Shown: positions 38,822-46,907 of the stretch, piece by piece
Position numbering within the stretch: position 1 is the stretch's first letter
Layout of the letters: every line of letters begins with the position of its first letter
Assembly (NCBI GenBank): GCA_041397765.1
Contig: JAWKWA010000007.1
Coordinates: 62,001-126,000 of the forward strand
Reading direction: 5' to 3'
Source of the DNA: JAWKWA01 sp041397765
Lineage (GTDB): Bacteria > Pseudomonadota > Alphaproteobacteria > Rhizobiales > Hyphomicrobiaceae
Length of the DNA: 64,000 bases
Made by a program: the position numbers and the translations under genes
The notes under the pieces: model-generated
Database searches by the model: none
What the model was told of the DNA's origin: nothing
What the model saw: the letters and a program-made list of their open reading frames with translations, nothing else

Positions 38822-39622
38822 TCAGAGGCGGAGGCGCCCCTCCAGGAAGAGCCGCGCACCGCCCGACAGGCGGACGCGCTCGCCGAGATCGTCGCAGACG
38901 ACGGTGCCGCCGCGGCGCGAGAGCTGGCGACCGGTCAGGCCGGTGCGGCCGAGGCGGTCGGCCCAGTAGGGCGCGAGGCAGAGATGGGCGACGCCGGAAA
39001 CCGGATCCTCCGGCACGCCGTTGGCGGGTGCGAAAAAGCGCGAGACGAAATCGAACGGGGGCGTGGCCGGGGCAGTCACGATCACGGCGGGAAGGTCGAG
39101 GCCAGCAAGACGCCCCATGTCGGGGGCGAGCGAGGCCACCTCGGCGGCGGTGTCGAAGACACAGAGATAGTGCTTGGCGGCGAGCACGGCGGCAGGGCGG
39201 CGGCCGAGGCCTTCGGCAAGCGCGGGCGGACAGGCTTCGAGCCGACGGGGACGCAGGGCCGGCATCTCGAGGGCGAGGCCGGTGCCGAGCCGCGTCACCG
39301 TCAGGCGATGAGGGCCGCTCGTGAAGCCGACGCAATTCCGCCCCGAACCGAGCAGATCGAGGACGACGAAACCGGCCGCGAGCGTCGCATGGCCGATCAG
39401 CTCGACCTCGCGGGTCGGCGTGAACCAGCGGATGTCATAGTCCGCGGTGCCGGCAGCCGATTCCGCCGGAACGATGAAAGCCGTCTCGGACAGATTCATC
39501 TCGGCGGCGATCGCCTGCATCCACTCGACCGGCAGCCATTCGGCGAGCGGACAGACCGCCGCCGGATTGCCCTCGAAGGCGCGGTCGGCGAAGGCGTCGA
39601 CGACGAAGATCGGCAGTTCCAT
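38822..39622 (-). CDS. PhzF-family isomerase-like protein
   Basis: A 266-aa protein of the phenazine biosynthesis PhzF / diaminopimelate-epimerase-fold family: LPIFVVDAFADRAFEGNPAA at the N-terminus, the catalytic Glu in AEMNLSETAFIVP, IRWFTPTREVELIGHATLAA and the C-terminal EDPVSGVAHLCLAPYWADRL. No phenazine genes are nearby, so it is one of the many family members of unknown substrate. It stands between ppk2 (same direction) and the divergent exporter genes. Confidence 0.9.
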   Translation of the reverse strand: MELPIFVVDAFADRAFEGNPAAVCPLAEWLPVEWMQAIAAEMNLSETAFIVPAESAAGTADYDIRWFTPTREVELIGHATLAAGFVVLDLLGSGRNCVGFTSGPHRLTVTRLGTGLALEMPALRPRRLEACPPALAEGLGRRPAAVLAAKHYLCVFDTAAEVASLAPDMGRLAGLDLPAVIVTAPATPPFDFVSRFFAPANGVPEDPVSGVAHLCLAPYWADRLGRTGLTGRQLSRRGGTVVCDDLGERVRLSGGARLFLEGRLRL

Positions 39623-39723
39623 GGCGCATCTCCCGGGCCGGGTGCCGGCACGACCGGCGGCAGTGTCGCAGCACCGTTGATCCCGATCAACCGCAGGGCC
39701 ACCTCAAGAGCTAGAGATGCCAT

Positions 39724-41025
39724 ATGGCAACGAGGACGACGAACGTGGACCAGAAGGTCACCAGCGACGGCCGGGCCGAGATCACCGCCATGCTCGACAG
39801 CGCCCAGCGGCAGCGGTCGGGCGGCCGGGCGAGGCGCTACCTGCTGTGGAGCATCGCGGCCCTTGCGATCGCAGGTGGCCTCATCGTCTGGAACATGGGC
39901 GGCACGGTCTCGTCGGTCCGCTATAGCGAGGTGCCGGTCCGGCAGGGCGACCTCACGGTGATCGTGACGGCAACGGGATCGGTCGAGCCGACTAACAAGG
40001 TCGAGGTGTCGAGCGAATTGTCCGGCACGGTGCGCAAGGTGATGGTCGACTACAACTCGGCGGTGAGGACGGGCCAGGTCCTCGCCGAGCTCGATACGGA
40101 CAAGCTGAAGGCGACCGCCGAAGCGGCGCGCGCCCATGTCGCCTCCGCCGAGGCGAGCGTCGTCGTCGCGGAGGCGACGCTGAAGGAGACCGAGCGCGAC
40201 TACGACAGGAAGCGCGGGCTCGCCGCCAAGCGCCTCGTCTCGACGCAGGATCTCGACGCCGCGCTCGCCGCCAAGGAACGGGCCGCCGCCAATGTGGTGG
40301 CCGCGCGCGCCGCCGTGCAGTCGGCCAAAGCCGATCTCAACGTGGCGCTGACCAATGTGGAGAAGGCGCAGATCCTCTCGCCGATCGACGGTGTGGTGCT
40401 GGTGCGCAATGTCGATCCCGGCCAGACGGTCGCTTCCTCGCTGCAGGCGCCGGTGCTGTTCGAGATCGCGGAGAACCTCAAGCAGATGGAGCTGCTCGTC
40501 GATGTCGACGAGGCCGATGTCGGCCGTGTGGCGTCCGACCAGCAGGCGACCTTCACGGTCGATACCTATGCCGACCGCAAGTTTCCGGCGCGCGTGCGCG
40601 AGGTGCGCTATGCGTCCGAGGTCGTGCAGAACGTCGTCACCTACAAGGCGGTGCTGGCCATCGACAACTCGCAGCTCCTGCTGCGTCCCGGCATGACGGC
40701 GACGGCGGAGATCCGTGTCGAGGAGGTGAAGGACGTGCTGCTGGTCCCCAACGCAGCGCTGCGCTACGCGCCGCCCGCGGCCGCCTCGTCCGACAAGCGG
40801 AGCCTTCTGCAGATGATCCTGCCGGGGCCGCCGCGCATGCGCCGCACCGAGCGCGCGGCGACGCCGAAGGACGGCAAGCGTCAGGTCTATGTGCTGCGCG
40901 ACGGCGCGCCGGTCGCGGTCGAGGTCGAAACTGGGGCGACGGACGGGCGCTTCACCGAGGTGAAGGGCGGCGCGCTCAAGGCCGGCGACGAGGTGATCAC
41001 CGATCAGACGACCGCGACGCGCTGA
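39724..41025 (+). CDS. Periplasmic adaptor (MacA/HlyD-type membrane fusion protein)
   Basis: A 433-aa membrane-fusion protein. One N-terminal membrane anchor (YLLWSIAALAIAGGLIVW, ~40-58) leads into VRQGDLTVIVTATGSVEPTN (biotinyl-lipoyl start), a helical hairpin with coiled-coil heptads (residues ~125-190), the second half-lipoyl ILSPIDGVVLVRNVDPGQTV, and the beta-barrel AENLKQMELLVDVDEADVGR. This is the adaptor of MacAB-type ABC exporters. It is followed by an ABC ATPase and a MacB-type permease in the same direction, so the three are probably one operon. The substrate is unknown, and no outer-membrane TolC is adjacent. Confidence 0.92.
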   Translation: MATRTTNVDQKVTSDGRAEITAMLDSAQRQRSGGRARRYLLWSIAALAIAGGLIVWNMGGTVSSVRYSEVPVRQGDLTVIVTATGSVEPTNKVEVSSELSGTVRKVMVDYNSAVRTGQVLAELDTDKLKATAEAARAHVASAEASVVVAEATLKETERDYDRKRGLAAKRLVSTQDLDAALAAKERAAANVVAARAAVQSAKADLNVALTNVEKAQILSPIDGVVLVRNVDPGQTVASSLQAPVLFEIAENLKQMELLVDVDEADVGRVASDQQATFTVDTYADRKFPARVREVRYASEVVQNVVTYKAVLAIDNSQLLLRPGMTATAEIRVEEVKDVLLVPNAALRYAPPAAASSDKRSLLQMILPGPPRMRRTERAATPKDGKRQVYVLRDGAPVAVEVETGATDGRFTEVKGGALKAGDEVITDQTTATR

Positions 41026-41083
41026 TGGCTTCCCCGCTGCGCAGGCGGGCGCGACTGGCGAGCCGCGATTTGTGACCTGTGAC

Positions 41084-41884
41084 ATGAAAATGGAGCCCGA
41101 CAGAACGATAGCGCCGGGCATTGGTATCGACGGACAGGGCATGGACGCGCTCGCCACAGATCTCGAGCCGAGACCGCAGACAGGGAGGACGCCGCTCGTC
41201 GAGCTTGCAGGCGTCACCAAGATCTATGGCCGCGGCGGCTCGCAGGTGCGCGCGCTCGACGGCGTCGACCTGAGGATCGATAGCGGGGAGTTCGTCGCCA
41301 TCATGGGGCCGTCGGGCTCGGGCAAATCGACGGCGATGAACATCATCGGCTGCCTCGATACGCCGACGGGCGGCGTCTACCGGTTCATGGGCGTCGAGCT
41401 CGGCGGGCTCGACCGCAACCAGCGGGCGCTGATCCGGCGCAACTATCTCGGCTTCGTATTCCAGGGATTCAATCTGCTGGCGCGCACGACGGCGCTCGAG
41501 AATGTCGAACTGCCGCTCGTCTATCGCGGGGTGGCGGCCAAGGAGCGGCGCGAGCTGGCGCTGAAGGCCCTCGGCCGCGTCGGTCTTGCCGAGCGGTTCG
41601 ACCATACCTCGGCCGAATTGTCGGGTGGCCAGCAGCAGCGTGTCGCGATCGCGCGGGCGATCGTGACGGAGCCCTCGGTGCTGCTCGCCGACGAGCCGAC
41701 CGGCAATCTCGACACGGTGCGCAGCCGCGAGATCATGGAACTGGTGACGCGGCTCAACGTCGAGAACGGCATCACCGTCGTCATGGTGACGCACGAGAAC
41801 GACATCGCCGCCTATGCGCGGCGGACGGTGCGCTTCCTCGACGGGCGGATCAGATCCGACACGGCGAGTGCGGGGAACGGCTGA
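41084..41884 (+). CDS. MacB/LolD-type ABC transporter ATP-binding protein
   Basis: ATPase of the exporter. Visible are Walker A GPSGSGKSTAMNIIG, the Q-loop VFQGFNLLARTTALENVELP, signature AELSGGQQQRVAIARAIV, Walker B VLLADEPTGNLD and the switch VMVTHENDIAAYARR. Here the ATPase and permease are separate genes rather than fused as in E. coli MacB. The N-terminus is uncertain: GTG 41072, ATG 41084 and ATG 41141 are all possible, and the domain starts near LVELAGVTKIYG. The stop overlaps the permease start (TGATG). Confidence 0.92.
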   Translation: MKMEPDRTIAPGIGIDGQGMDALATDLEPRPQTGRTPLVELAGVTKIYGRGGSQVRALDGVDLRIDSGEFVAIMGPSGSGKSTAMNIIGCLDTPTGGVYRFMGVELGGLDRNQRALIRRNYLGFVFQGFNLLARTTALENVELPLVYRGVAAKERRELALKALGRVGLAERFDHTSAELSGGQQQRVAIARAIVTEPSVLLADEPTGNLDTVRSREIMELVTRLNVENGITVVMVTHENDIAAYARRTVRFLDGRIRSDTASAGNG

Positions 41885-43089
41885 TGCTGATCGAAACTGT
41901 CAAGCTCGCCCTGCAGGCGTTGCGCCGCAACGCCATGCGCTCGTTCCTGACGGTGCTCGGCGTCGTCATCGGCGTCGGTGCGGTCATCGCCATGGTGACG
42001 ATCGGCAACGGCACGACCGCCAAGGTCACGTCCGATCTCTCCAAGCTCGGGTCGAACCTGCTCGTCGTCGAGCCCGGCCAGTTCGGACCCGGCCGCGCCA
42101 GCCAGAGCGCGCGCTCCTTCACCAGCCGCGACATCGAGGCGATCCGCGAGCAGATCACGAGCATCAAGGCGGCGACACCGATGTCGCAGTCGACGGCGAC
42201 GGTGATCTACGGCTCGCAGAGCCGCAGCACCTCGATCACGGGAACCGACAACGACTATTTCATCAGCCAGGACTGGGCGCTCGTGGAAGGGCGGGAGTTC
42301 CTCGAGGGCGAGCTGCGGTCCGGGCTTGGCGCCTGTATCATCGGCGGCACGGTCAGGCGCGAGCTGTTCGGTGCGAGCGAGCCCGTCGGCCAGCGCATGC
42401 GCGTCAAGCAGGTGTCGTGCGAGGTGATCGGCGTCCTGGTCGACAAGGGGCAGTCGAGCTTCGGACGCGATCAGGACGATGTCGTGCTGATGCCGATCCG
42501 CACATTCCAGCGCCGCATCGTCGGCAATACCGACATCTCGCGCATCTACATCTCGGCCAAGGACGATGTCGACACCGCCGTGGTGCAGGCAGAGGTCGAG
42601 GCGCTGATGCGCGAGCGGCGCAAGATCCAGCCCGGCGCCGAGGACGACTTCTCGGTGCGCGACATGAAGCAGATCGCCGAGACCATGTCGGGCACGACGA
42701 AGGTGCTGACGGGGCTGCTGGGTGCGGTCGCCGCGGTCAGCCTGCTGGTCGGGGGCATCGGCATCATGAACATCATGCTGGTGTCGGTGACGGAGCGGAC
42801 GCGCGAGATCGGCATCCGGCTCGCCATCGGCGCGCTCGAGCGGCAGGTGCTGATGCAGTTCCTGGTCGAGGCGGTGGTGTTGTCGGTGCTCGGCGGACTG
42901 CTCGGCGTGACGCTCGGTCTCGGCCTTGCGGCGATCGCGACGGGGGTGCTCGGCGTGCCGTTCGCCGTCGATCCGACGATCGTGGTGATCGCCTTCGCCT
43001 TCTCCGGTCTCGTCGGCATCGTGTTCGGCTATTTCCCGGCGCGGCGGGCCGCACATATGGATCCGATCGAGGCATTGCGCCACGAGTGA
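41884..43089 (+). CDS. MacB/FtsX-type ABC transporter permease
   Basis: A 401-aa permease with one N-terminal membrane span (SFLTVLGVVIGVGAVIAMVT), a large periplasmic domain (residues ~50-275) and three C-terminal spans, including LLGAVAAVSLLVGGIGIMNIM and AFAFSGLVGIVFGYFPARRA. VSVTERTREIGIRLAIGALE is the FtsX-family coupling helix. Partner of the preceding ATPase and adaptor, forming a tripartite-type exporter of macrolide, peptide or lipoprotein-like cargo. Intact. Confidence 0.93.
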   Translation: MLIETVKLALQALRRNAMRSFLTVLGVVIGVGAVIAMVTIGNGTTAKVTSDLSKLGSNLLVVEPGQFGPGRASQSARSFTSRDIEAIREQITSIKAATPMSQSTATVIYGSQSRSTSITGTDNDYFISQDWALVEGREFLEGELRSGLGACIIGGTVRRELFGASEPVGQRMRVKQVSCEVIGVLVDKGQSSFGRDQDDVVLMPIRTFQRRIVGNTDISRIYISAKDDVDTAVVQAEVEALMRERRKIQPGAEDDFSVRDMKQIAETMSGTTKVLTGLLGAVAAVSLLVGGIGIMNIMLVSVTERTREIGIRLAIGALERQVLMQFLVEAVVLSVLGGLLGVTLGLGLAAIATGVLGVPFAVDPTIVVIAFAFSGLVGIVFGYFPARRAAHMDPIEALRHE

Positions 43090-43138
43090 GGTGAGGGGCG
43101 GTGACGGTCACGCGAGCGGACGCCCCCGCCCTTTCGTG

Positions 43139-44254
43139 TCAGGCAAGTCCGAGCGCGTCCGCCATCTCGTCGATGAGACCGTTCTGGAAGACGACGAAGC
43201 GGGCGTTCGGCTGCTGGGCGGCGATGCGCGGCAGCACCGGATCGGCGATACCGGTCTCGACGCTGGCGAGCGTCTCGATGGTGCGGTGGCCGCAGAAGGG
43301 CACATGCACCTCCGAATAGCCGCCCTCGTGCATGAGAGCGAGCCGCTCGCCGCACAGATCGGCGGCGAGTGCCATCACGCTCGTCGTCATCAACCGGTAG
43401 GTCTCGGAATGGGCGAGGGTGCGCGAAAGCGGATCGACGCCGCTCGCGTCATAGCCGCAGGCGACGACGATGAGATCGGGCCGGAAGCGGCGGACCGCCG
43501 GCTCGACGATGCGGGCGAAGGCGTGGGCATAGGCGTCGTGGCCGGCGCCGGGCAGGAGCGGCACATTGATGTTGAAACCCTCGCCGGCGCCGCGGCCGCG
43601 GTCGGCGAAGTCGCCGCCCGGCCGGGGGAAGTTGTTCTCCTGGTGCAGCGAGATGGTGAGGACGTCGGCGCGCTCGTAATAGATCGCCTCGGTGCCGTTG
43701 CCGTGATGCACGTCCCAGTCGACGACGGCGACCCGCTCGAGGAGGCCCGCCGACTTCGCCGCCTCGATGGCGACCGGGATGTTGGCGAGGAGGCAGAAGC
43801 CCATGGGCTGGTCGGGCAGGCAGTGGTGTCCGGGCGGGCGGGTGAGCGCGTAGGCGTTGCGGCACAGTCCTTTCATCACGTCGGCGACCGCCTGGCGCGC
43901 GAGGCCGGCCGAGACCGCGGCGATCTCGTAGCCGCCCTTGCCGAAGGGGGAGGCGGGATAGAACTCGCCGCCGCCGGCGTCCGAGTGCCGCTTGAACTCG
44001 TCGAGATAGCGGCGGGTATGGACGCGCCTCAACTCCTCCTCGCTGGCAGGCTCGGCCGAACGGGTGTCGAGATGGCCGATGAGCCCGGTCACCTCCATGA
44101 GGTTTCTGAGGCGGCGCTTGGTCTCCGGGCTCTCGGCGAGCGTCGCGGAGGCGGAGGGCTGGACGAGGCCGCCGACCGGGATGGTGAGGATGTGGTGGCC
44201 GCCGAAGTGCCAGAAACAGCGCTCGTCGGTGAAAAAGGCGGTGCGGCGGGTCAT
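43139..44254 (-). CDS. Histone-deacetylase-family protein (acetylpolyamine or acetoin-utilisation type)
   Basis: A 371-aa arginase/deacetylase-fold enzyme. Zinc-site residues are visible in VVDWDVHHGNGTEAIYY (Asp and His) and the catalytic pair in RPPGHHCLPDQPMGFCLLAN; also VVACGYDASGVDPLSR for the second metal Asp. Bacterial members deacetylate polyamines or lysines (ApaH/AcuC groups); which applies here is undetermined. It is convergent with the exporter permease. Confidence 0.9.
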   Translation of the reverse strand: MTRRTAFFTDERCFWHFGGHHILTIPVGGLVQPSASATLAESPETKRRLRNLMEVTGLIGHLDTRSAEPASEEELRRVHTRRYLDEFKRHSDAGGGEFYPASPFGKGGYEIAAVSAGLARQAVADVMKGLCRNAYALTRPPGHHCLPDQPMGFCLLANIPVAIEAAKSAGLLERVAVVDWDVHHGNGTEAIYYERADVLTISLHQENNFPRPGGDFADRGRGAGEGFNINVPLLPGAGHDAYAHAFARIVEPAVRRFRPDLIVVACGYDASGVDPLSRTLAHSETYRLMTTSVMALAADLCGERLALMHEGGYSEVHVPFCGHRTIETLASVETGIADPVLPRIAAQQPNARFVVFQNGLIDEMADALGLA

Positions 44255-44383
44255 GGGGGACGGCTCGCTTCCTTGAGGGCAAGAGCAGAGAAGGACATAG
44301 CAGGGAAGGCCAGGGCAGGTTCCGTCGCCGCCCGGCGGGGCGAAGGGATGGTCCCGTCATGGTTCAGAAGTGACGCAGCAGGG

Positions 44384-45425
44384 TCAAGCGCGCAGACGAT
44401 GGCGGCTCGCGGACGCGCCCCAGGTCTCCTCGAAATAGCGCGGCGGCACGGCGACGAGGAAGCGCGGCCCGGCCGTCTGGACGACGACCGGTTGCGAAGC
44501 CGGGCGGGGGCGCGGCAGCAATTCGCCGTCGATCTGCACGGCGATGCCGGGCCCCGCCTCGAAGGCGATATGCCGCGTCTCGATGATCCGGACGTCGCCG
44601 CGACGCTCCAGACGGCCGAGCACGAGATCGACGAGGAAGGTGAGAAGCCGCCAGCGGCTGCCGGGCTCGAGCGCGATGGCCATGATGGTGCCCGAGCCGA
44701 GGCGATGACCGGGCGCGACCACGAAGGGGCCGCCGTAGCGGCTGCCATTGGCGATGATCAGCCAGCGGCAATGGGTGCGCTCGCCCGCCGTCTCGATGAC
44801 GAAGGCGGGGCCGGGCGGAGCAGCGAGCGCAGCCCGGCCAGACATAGGCGAGCTTGCCGATCCGCCGTTTCAGCGACTGGTCGAGACCGGCGAGGACGGC
44901 GCCGTCGAAGCCCGCGCCCGCGATCAGGAGGCAGGCCTCGCCCGCGACCGAAAGCCCCTCGACGGCGACCACCGGTCCCTCGAGGATGGTCGATGCGATG
45001 GCACGCGAGCGACGGCCGATGCCGATCTCCGAGGCAAGGACATTGCCGGTGCCGACCGGGATCACGGCGAGGGGCACGGGGCGGCCGCTGCGGGCGATGC
45101 CGACCGCCGCGCACCTGACGGTGCTGTCGCCGCCGGCTGCGACCACGATGTCGGCATCGCCGCTGGCGGCGGCGGTCTCGGCGACGGCGATGCCGGTCTC
45201 GGCGTCGGGGGTGGTGACGAGGGTGACGATGGCGCCCGCCTCACCCAGTCGCGACAGCACGCGGGCGAGCAATCGGCGGCGGGCGATGCCGGCGACGGGG
45301 TTGTGGATGACGAGGATGCGCCGGCGGGCGGGGAGGATGTGCGGGGCTCGGGATGCGGCCGGCCCCGCACTCGTCCGGGCGGGTGCGGCGGAGCGGCCGA
45401 GAGATCCTTTCGAGGATCGCGTCAT
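44384..45425 (-). CDS. Diacylglycerol/sphingosine kinase-family lipid kinase, two indels
   Basis: About 347 aa after correction. The DAGK catalytic domain has ILVIHNPVAGIARRRLL, VVAAGGDSTVRCAAVGI (the GGDGT motif with Ser replacing Gly) and VPLAVIPVGTGNVLASEIGI. After YVWPG the frame is lost at ~44832 and again at ~44810, each a missing base in a C or G run, and it then continues cleanly with CRWLIIANGSRYGGPFVVAP to the C-terminal VAVPPRYFEETWGASASR. Two single-base losses account for the total length being two short of a multiple of three. The enzyme probably phosphorylates a membrane lipid such as diacylglycerol; the Ser in GGDST is unusual and may affect activity. Confidence 0.82.
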
Positions 45426-45735
45426 GTCGTTCTCCGCCGTCGGACGTCCCCTCGCATGGTCGTCCCCTCGCCCGTCCATGCCCCGACCCTGGCGGATTTT
45501 CAATGCGCCGCCAAGATGTTGATCGAGCTTTGGATGGCTGCAGGCGCGGCCCGGCGAGGCCGCCTCGCTCTTCCGCGGCCGGCGGGCGAGACGGCGGCGT
45601 CCTCGCATCGCTCGGCGCGGCCCCGCAAGACCGGCCAGGAATGTCAGGCGATGTTCAGGGATATCCGGGTATGACGGGAGGCTGCCAGACGGGGGATTCC
45701 GTTCCGGTGCGGCCGACCCGTCAGGATCCTGTGAG
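45426..45735. other. Upstream region of the PepSY-regulator-kinase operon
   Basis: About 310 bp between the lipid kinase (minus) and the PepSY gene (plus). It contains CGTCCCCTCGC twice near 45446 and a run of decameric near-repeats at 45641-45680. No gene is supported. Confidence 0.55.
45641..45680 (+). promoter_or_regulatory. Candidate operator: four decameric near-repeats
   Basis: ATGTCAGGCG, ATGTTCAGGG, ATATCCGGGT and ATGACGGGAG follow each other directly, 56-95 bp before the PepSY start. OmpR-family regulators bind direct repeats with a 10-11 bp period, and the operon encodes such a regulator. The assignment is inference. Confidence 0.35.
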
Positions 45736-46242
45736 ATGCCCGAGCCCGAAGATGCGCTGGACATGACCGAGACCGATGCCCCCGCGCCGACGCGGCGTGC
45801 TGTCCTGATCGCCCTGGCCGCCCTCGTCCTATCGGCGTCGGCGCCGAGGACCGCGCGCGCCGACGATGGCGGGGGCGGGGGAGGCGGCGGGGACAGCGGT
45901 CACGACGGCGACAGCGACGGTGGCAAGGACAAGGACGGCGGCGGGGACAAGGGGAAAGGCAAGGACAAGGGCCGGGAACGCGGGCGCAGCCGCAAGGGCC
46001 GCCAGAAGGACGACGACTATGCCAAGGCGCGCGATGCGCTGAAGCGCGGCGAAGCCAAGCCGCTCGGCACGATCTATGATCGGGTGCGTGGCCGCTACCA
46101 GGGTAAGATCGTCGGCGTGAAGCTGCGCTCGTCCGGTGGCCGGCTCGTCTACGATGTCAGCATGCTGGACGGTCGTGGTCGGCTGTTCCGCGTCCGGGTC
46201 GATGCGCAGACGGCTTCGATCATCGGGGTGGTGGGGTACTGA
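45736..46242 (+). CDS. Periplasmic PepSY-domain protein with Asp/Gly-rich segment
   Basis: A 168-aa secreted protein. A signal peptide with twin arginines (TRRAVLIALAALVLSASA, cleavage near ARA-DD) is followed by ~55 residues almost wholly Asp, Gly, Lys and Ser (GGGGDSGHDGDSDGGKDKDG region). The C-terminal PepSY-type fold reads ALKRGEAKPLGTIYDRVRGR with RLFRVRVDAQTASIIGVVG. PepSY proteins upstream of response regulators often act as periplasmic inhibitors or sensors for the adjoining kinase, as FeuN does for FeuPQ in Sinorhizobium. The stop overlaps the regulator's ATG (TGATG). Confidence 0.78.
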   Translation: MPEPEDALDMTETDAPAPTRRAVLIALAALVLSASAPRTARADDGGGGGGGGDSGHDGDSDGGKDKDGGGDKGKGKDKGRERGRSRKGRQKDDDYAKARDALKRGEAKPLGTIYDRVRGRYQGKIVGVKLRSSGGRLVYDVSMLDGRGRLFRVRVDAQTASIIGVVGY

Positions 46243-46907
46243 TGCGGGTGCTGGTGGTCGAGGACGAGGCGCGGATCGCGGCCGACATCGAGCGGGCGCT
46301 CGCGGCCTCGGGCTATCTCGTGGAGCTCAGCGACGACGGCGAAGACGCTTGGTTTCGCGGCGACACGGAGGACTATGCCGCCGTGGTGCTCGACCTCGGC
46401 CTGCCGCGCCTCGACGGCGTCACGGTGCTGAAACGCTGGCGGGCCAATGGCCGCTCGATGCCGGTGGTGGTGCTGACCGCGCGCGGGAGCTGGACGGAGC
46501 GGGTCGAGGGCATCGATGCCGGCGCCGACGACTACCTGCCCAAGCCCTTCCAGATGGACGAGCTCCTGGCGCGGCTCAGAGCGGTCCTGCGGCGGGCGGC
46601 CGGCCTTGCCGCCCCGGTCCTCAGCGCCGGCGAGGTCATGCTCGATCCCCGGCAGATGCGGGTGACGACGTCGGGTGCCGTCCTGCAGATCACGCCTCTC
46701 GAATATCGGCTGTTGCACTATCTGATGCTGCACAAGGGCAAGGTGGTGTCGCAGGGCGAACTCACCGAGCAGCTCTATGCACAGGATTTCGAGATGCAGT
46801 CGAACACGCTCGAAGTGCTGGTCGGGCGGCTCCGGCGCAAGCTGCCGGCCGGCCTCATCGAGACGCGGCGCGGACAGGGCTACATCATCGCCGGCGAGGC
46901 CACGTGA
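46242..46907 (+). CDS. OmpR-family response regulator, FeuP/PhoP-like
   Basis: A 221-aa regulator. The receiver has the acid pocket VVEDEARI, phospho-acceptor Asp51 (VVLDLGLPRLDG), Thr79 and Lys101 (YLPKPFQM). The winged-helix output domain contains LTPLEYRLLHYLM-type helices and NTLEVLVGRLRRKLPAGLIE with the recognition helix. The receiver matches the FeuP/PhoP subgroup in detail (VLKRWRANGRSMPVVVLTAR, EGIDAGADDYLPKPF). It overlaps the PepSY gene at its start and the kinase at its end, so it is translated from a single operon. Confidence 0.93.
   Translation: MRVLVVEDEARIAADIERALAASGYLVELSDDGEDAWFRGDTEDYAAVVLDLGLPRLDGVTVLKRWRANGRSMPVVVLTARGSWTERVEGIDAGADDYLPKPFQMDELLARLRAVLRRAAGLAAPVLSAGEVMLDPRQMRVTTSGAVLQITPLEYRLLHYLMLHKGKVVSQGELTEQLYAQDFEMQSNTLEVLVGRLRRKLPAGLIETRRGQGYIIAGEAT

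Noticed and set aside
38504..39961. 485-codon plus-strand frame across ppk2 and phzF
   Set aside because: Antisense to two well-supported genes and without any domain.
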